DNA of 64,000 nucleotides from Helopsaltes ochotensis (taxonomy: Eukaryota > Chordata > Aves > Passeriformes > Locustellidae), in assembly GCA_013400155.1 (NCBI GenBank), contig VXBM01000876.1, positions 55,356 through 119,355 on the forward strand. The letters are read 5' to 3'. A program made the position numbers and the translations under genes. The notes under the pieces were generated by a model. It was not told the origin of the DNA. It did not search any database and was given only the letters and a program-made list of their open reading frames with translations. Shown here in pieces: positions 63,048-64,000 of this stretch (positions are counted from its first letter, which is position 1; the number at the start of each line of letters is the position of its first letter).

Positions 63048-64000
63048 ATACAGATTTGAAATGTGTGCTTTGGGATTATTTTCTTTCCTCTAAGGATTTT
63101 TTTCACTCCTCTATTTAAGATAAAGTATTTTATTGAAAAAAAGGACAATTTTTTTGTCCAATAGGTAGAAGCTTAGAAATCTCAAAATCCATGTTTTGCT
63201 GTAGACTCACTGTATCACCTTGGAGAAGTCATTTTGTCTATGTCTTACAATCCTGTGTCTATAAAATAAAAATAATAATAGCAATGCGCTATCAGTGGGG
63301 TGTTGAAAGGGGTGCTGTTTTCATGGGGATGAAAACTACATTAGTGTCCTAAGCACCTTTGTAATCATAGATTAATTTTAATTAGGAAAGGCCTATTGGA
63401 TGTATAATGGAAAGAGAAGGTGACTTAAAATGGTTGAATTTATCAGCCTTGGATAAAACACAAGTCCAGCTAGCATTGTAACACCTAAGAAATGAAAGGA
63501 GCAATGGGATTCAGGGAAGACCCAAATTGAGGCACACATTTTGGCATATAATGCAAACCAGTAATGCAGCAAATGCTGAGGTCACACAGAGAGCATCGGA
63601 GCAAGCAAATGCAGCTCCAGTATTGTGGAACTTTATCACAACACTCTTTACTCGTGATAATGCATTTTGCATGCAGCTGAAATGATAGCTCTGAGAAGAG
63701 TCACTTTTCCATGTTCTCTAAAGATTATTCCTATGCTCAGTGTTGAATCATGCATATCCCTTCCTGAAATCGTTTTAATCTTCCCTCTTAAGCTCAGCTG
63801 CACTGAAATGTATATTCTGTATGATCGGTGCCTTGGTGCAGCAGTTACTTCATTTTGATTAGAATGTGCTGTGAATCTCCACAAACTAAAGCCCATTTTT
63901 AATAGAATTCACTTTTGATACAGACCTGTCTCCTTGTGAGATGTCTCCTGAGATTTCTGACATCTTTTACCTCTGAGCTAGACAGAGAACAGATCTTTGA

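Larger units (their letters stand above)
61591..64000. other. unique sequence with low-complexity tracts and palindromes
   Basis: No gene recognised. It contains a T/G tract at 61669-61721, an A/C tract at 62441-62590 and paired palindromes at 63001-63047. Confidence 0.45.

Overview
The window looks like avian nuclear DNA, probably from a songbird (passerine). It is AT-rich, with no operon-like gene packing. The recognisable interspersed repeats are bird-type: CR1 LINE pieces and long terminal repeats (LTRs) whose motifs match songbird endogenous retroviruses from memory. No complete gene, tRNA, rRNA, CRISPR array or bacterial feature was found. The best reading is a long intron or a gene desert, not a functional gene cluster.

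Layout. 0-8 kb: mostly unique sequence with two CR1 pieces (797-870; 1425-2255). 8-10.8 kb: low-complexity tracts and a probable LTR of about 1 kb (9164-10163). 12.4 kb: a short CR1 tail. 15.4-18.1 kb: a 132-bp poly(A) island, an internally deleted CR1 (15610-16720) and an almost identical 58-bp CR1 piece 1.9 kb away. 23.5-26.5 kb: a 1,534-bp block present twice in tandem, separated by one N and almost certainly an assembly artefact. 28.6-29.2 kb: an old L2/CR1-superfamily reverse transcriptase fossil. 36-42 kb: several short CR1 tails and the 5' part of an ERVL-like LTR. 44,952-45,635: a well-bounded solo LTR with a 4-bp target-site duplication. 49-52 kb: one probable LTR piece and one doubtful retroviral end. 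54.9 kb: a second poly(A) island. 58.3 kb: two CR1 tails in opposite orientation. 61.1-61.6 kb: another LTR piece.

Coding content. Three open stretches have splice-like boundaries and could be exons: 32,719-32,877 on the plus strand, and 60,238-60,477 and 39,828-39,956 on the minus strand. I do not recognise any of the proteins, so these are candidates only. If the two minus-strand stretches are real they could belong to one gene crossing 40-60 kb.

No previously undescribed biological system is evident. The most solid observations are the probable false duplication, the solo LTR with intact ends, the still readable old LINE reverse transcriptase, and the near-identical CR1 piece.
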